Source: Kineosporiaceae bacterium (GTDB lineage Bacteria > Actinomycetota > Actinomycetes > Actinomycetales > Angustibacteraceae). Taken from it: a stretch of 7,407 nt of DNA. Shown one piece after another: positions 6,400-7,407 of this stretch (position 1 is the stretch's first letter; the number at the start of each line of letters is the position of its first letter). The notes below the pieces were generated by a model. It did not search any database. It was given only the letters and a program-made list of their open reading frames with translations, and was not told where the DNA came from. The stretch lies in contig DAIETC010000039.1 of NCBI GenBank assembly GCA_027345905.1, positions 1 to 7,407 on the forward strand, given 5' to 3'. Position numbers and translations under genes: made by a program.

Positions 6400-6477
6400 C
6401 AGCGCTCGCCGTCAGCGCTCGGACGCAACGCCCGCCGTCAACGCTCGGACCCAGCGGCCGCCGTCAACGCTCGCCGC
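6400..6477. repeat. Six degenerate 13-bp tandem units overlapping the smpB 3' end
   Basis: Units start at 6400, 6413, 6426, 6439, 6452 and 6465, with no gaps. The shared core is close to CARCGCTCG. Units 1, 3 and 5 end in CCGT; units 2 and 4 end in GACG and GACC; unit 6 ends in CCGC. The array is therefore also a 26-bp dimer repeat (6408-6433 against 6434-6459, continuing into 6460-6473). A further core copy lies at 6381-6389. The smpB stop (6464-6466) spans the unit 5/6 junction, so unit 6 encodes the last residues of SmpB. Neither 13 nor 26 is a multiple of 3, so the array is not extended coding sequence. Confidence 0.8.
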
Positions 6478-6934
6478 GGGTCGCGACGGCTCGGGCAGCG
6501 TCGCGGCTGTCCTGACGCTCGCGCAGCGCCTGGCGCTTGTCGTAGTTCTTCTTGCCTCGGGCCACCGCGATCTCGACCTTCGCCCGGCCGTCAAGGAAGT
6601 ACAGGGCGAGCGGCACGATGGTCAGGCCGCTCTCGCGGGTCGCCGTGGCCAGCCGGGCGATCTCGTGCGCGTGCAGCAGCAGCTTGCGGCGTCGGCGCGG
6701 CTCGTGGTTGGTCCAGGTGCCGGCGGTGTACTCGGGAATGTGCACTCCCTCGAGCCAGACCTCGCCGCCGTTCACGCTGGCGTACCCGTCGACCAGGGAC
6801 GCACGGCCCGCCCGCAGCGACTTGACCTCGGTGCCCACGAGCACCAGCCCAGCCTCGAACACGTCCTCGACCAGGTAGTCGTGGCGCGCCTTGCGGTTGC
6901 TGGCGACCAGCTTGCGCCCCTTCTCCTTAGCCAC
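6464..6934 (-). CDS. smpB: SsrA-binding protein SmpB (trans-translation)
   Basis: A 156-residue cytoplasmic RNA-binding protein that delivers tmRNA to ribosomes stalled on broken mRNA. It is full length. Family landmarks in order are NRKARHDY (13-20), GTEVKSLR (34-41), HIPEY (65-69), RKLLLH (83-88), and the basic GKKNYDKR (127-134) leading into the C-terminal tail (about 135-156), which reads the empty mRNA channel in known SmpB structures. The start is GTG at 6932-6934: an in-frame TAA at 6953-6955 closes the frame upstream and no other usual start codon lies between. The Shine-Dalgarno is weak. It lies 22 bp after the M23 peptidase stop on the same strand, so the two are probably co-transcribed. 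The tmRNA gene (ssrA) is not in the window: the downstream gap is under 200 bp. The last codons lie in a tandem repeat array. Confidence 0.97.
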   Translation of the reverse strand: MAKEKGRKLVASNRKARHDYLVEDVFEAGLVLVGTEVKSLRAGRASLVDGYASVNGGEVWLEGVHIPEYTAGTWTNHEPRRRRKLLLHAHEIARLATATRESGLTIVPLALYFLDGRAKVEIAVARGKKNYDKRQALRERQDSRDAARAVATRGER

Positions 6935-6956
6935 GTCCCGCAGGGTACCCGCTTAG

Positions 6957-7407
6957 CTACAACCACTGCCGCGGGTTGACGGGCACGCCGTTGTCGTAGG
7001 TCTCGAAGTGCAGGTGGCATCCGGTGGAGTCGCCCGTGGTGCCGGAGTAGGCAATCAGTTGCCCGCGCGCGACCGAGCCACTGGAGACGATGATGCTTTC
7101 CAGGTGGTTGTACGTCGTCGCCAACCCCACGTTGCCGACCAGCCCGTGGTCGATGACGATCCGGTTGCCATAGCCCCCTGCCCAGCCGGCGCTGATCACG
7201 GTACCCGCGGCTGCGGCGTACACCGGTGTGCCGCAGTTCACCGCGAAGTCGATGCCGGCGTGCAGTCGCCAGTAGTGCAGGATCGGATGAAAGCGCATAC
7301 CGAACTCGGATGACACGTAGGCGCCATACACCGGGACGCTCAGATAGCCGGTAGAGGTGAACCCGCCAGCGCTGGACGATCCGCCGCCGCCAGCACTCGA
7401 CGATCCG
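6957..7407 (-). CDS. M23 (LytM-like) zinc metallopeptidase, C-terminal part
   Basis: The stop is TAG at 6957-6959 and the frame stays open to the window edge, giving 149 visible residues with the N-terminus missing. Numbering the visible part from the edge, residues 1-15 are a Gly/Ser/Ala linker (GSSSAGGGGSSSAGG), followed by the catalytic domain. The domain begins about residue 24 and includes SSEFGMRFHPILHYW (32-46), zinc ligands H49 and D53 in HAGID, H101 in YNHL, and the HLH motif (H131 and H133). H49, D53 and H133 match the zinc ligands of LytM, and H101 and H131 the catalytic histidines, so it should be active. Members cleave peptide cross-links in peptidoglycan outside the membrane. 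A signal peptide or membrane anchor would be in the missing part. A GTG at 7329-7331 is internal, not a start. In many actinobacteria this gene lies between ftsX and smpB, so ftsE and ftsX are expected beyond the edge (inference). Confidence 0.92.
   Translation of the reverse strand, partial: GSSSAGGGGSSSAGGFTSTGYLSVPVYGAYVSSEFGMRFHPILHYWRLHAGIDFAVNCGTPVYAAAAGTVISAGWAGGYGNRIVIDHGLVGNVGLATTYNHLESIIVSSGSVARGQLIAYSGTTGDSTGCHLHFETYDNGVPVNPRQWL
7366..7407. repeat. 24-bp-period direct repeat encoding the Gly/Ser linker of the M23 peptidase
   Basis: Positions 7366-7383 and 7390-7407 match at 16 of 18 bases with a 24-bp period. Being a multiple of 3, the repeat keeps frame and encodes successive SSSAGG-type blocks on the - strand. 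The second copy reaches the window edge, so more copies may follow. It forms the flexible linker before the peptidase domain. Confidence 0.75.

Noticed and set aside
6268..6463. Possible tmRNA (ssrA) gene next to smpB
   Set aside because: The gap is 196 bp, too short for the usual one-piece tmRNA of about 350-400 nt, and I saw no tRNA-like CCA end or tag reading frame.
6400..6477. Reading the 13-bp array as a small CRISPR array
   Set aside because: The units are contiguous with no spacers, are far shorter than CRISPR repeats, and no cas gene is present.
6197..6979. A 260-codon + strand frame across the 3' end of pyruvate carboxylase, the gap and smpB
   Set aside because: It is antisense to smpB along most of its length, and the part in the gap is the tandem repeat array. 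No start signal or domain is visible.

Overview
The window is about 7.4 kb of very GC-rich DNA whose genes look like those of an actinomycete (Actinomycetota). The evidence is the GC-biased third codon positions, GTG starts, overlapping GTGA and ATGA stop/start junctions, a single-chain pyruvate carboxylase of mycobacterial size, and a peptidase-smpB gene pair of the kind found downstream of ftsEX in this phylum. I cannot name a genus. Most of the window is ordinary chromosomal gene content. I found no mobile element, CRISPR array, tRNA, rRNA or toxin/defence system.

Layout. (1) Positions 1-1767, + strand: the 3' part of a compatible-solute (glycine betaine/choline/carnitine-type, OpuC/ProU-like) ABC importer operon. 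It holds the last codons of one permease, a complete second permease, and a substrate-binding lipoprotein. The ATPase is not in the window and presumably lies upstream. (2) Positions 1814-2740, - strand: a zinc-independent medium-chain dehydrogenase/reductase (quinone oxidoreductase type), convergent with the importer operon. (3) Positions 2866-6267, + strand: a complete pyruvate carboxylase, divergent from the oxidoreductase across a 125-bp promoter region. (4) Positions 6464-7407, - strand: smpB (trans-translation factor), preceded in its own direction by the C-terminal half of a secreted-type M23 (LytM-like) zinc peptidase that runs off the window edge. This pair converges on pyruvate carboxylase.

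The four blocks are functionally separate: osmolyte uptake, a redox enzyme, anaplerotic oxaloacetate synthesis, and ribosome rescue with cell-wall remodelling.

The unusual material is small-scale and sits at gene ends. A 16-bp exact duplication of a ribosome-binding site plus start codon creates a 7-codon minigene whose stop overlaps the lipoprotein start. A 9-bp tandem repeat places four in-frame TAG codons at the end of the lipoprotein gene. A 12-bp perfect palindrome sits across the pyruvate carboxylase stop codon. Six degenerate 13-bp tandem units run through the smpB stop codon.
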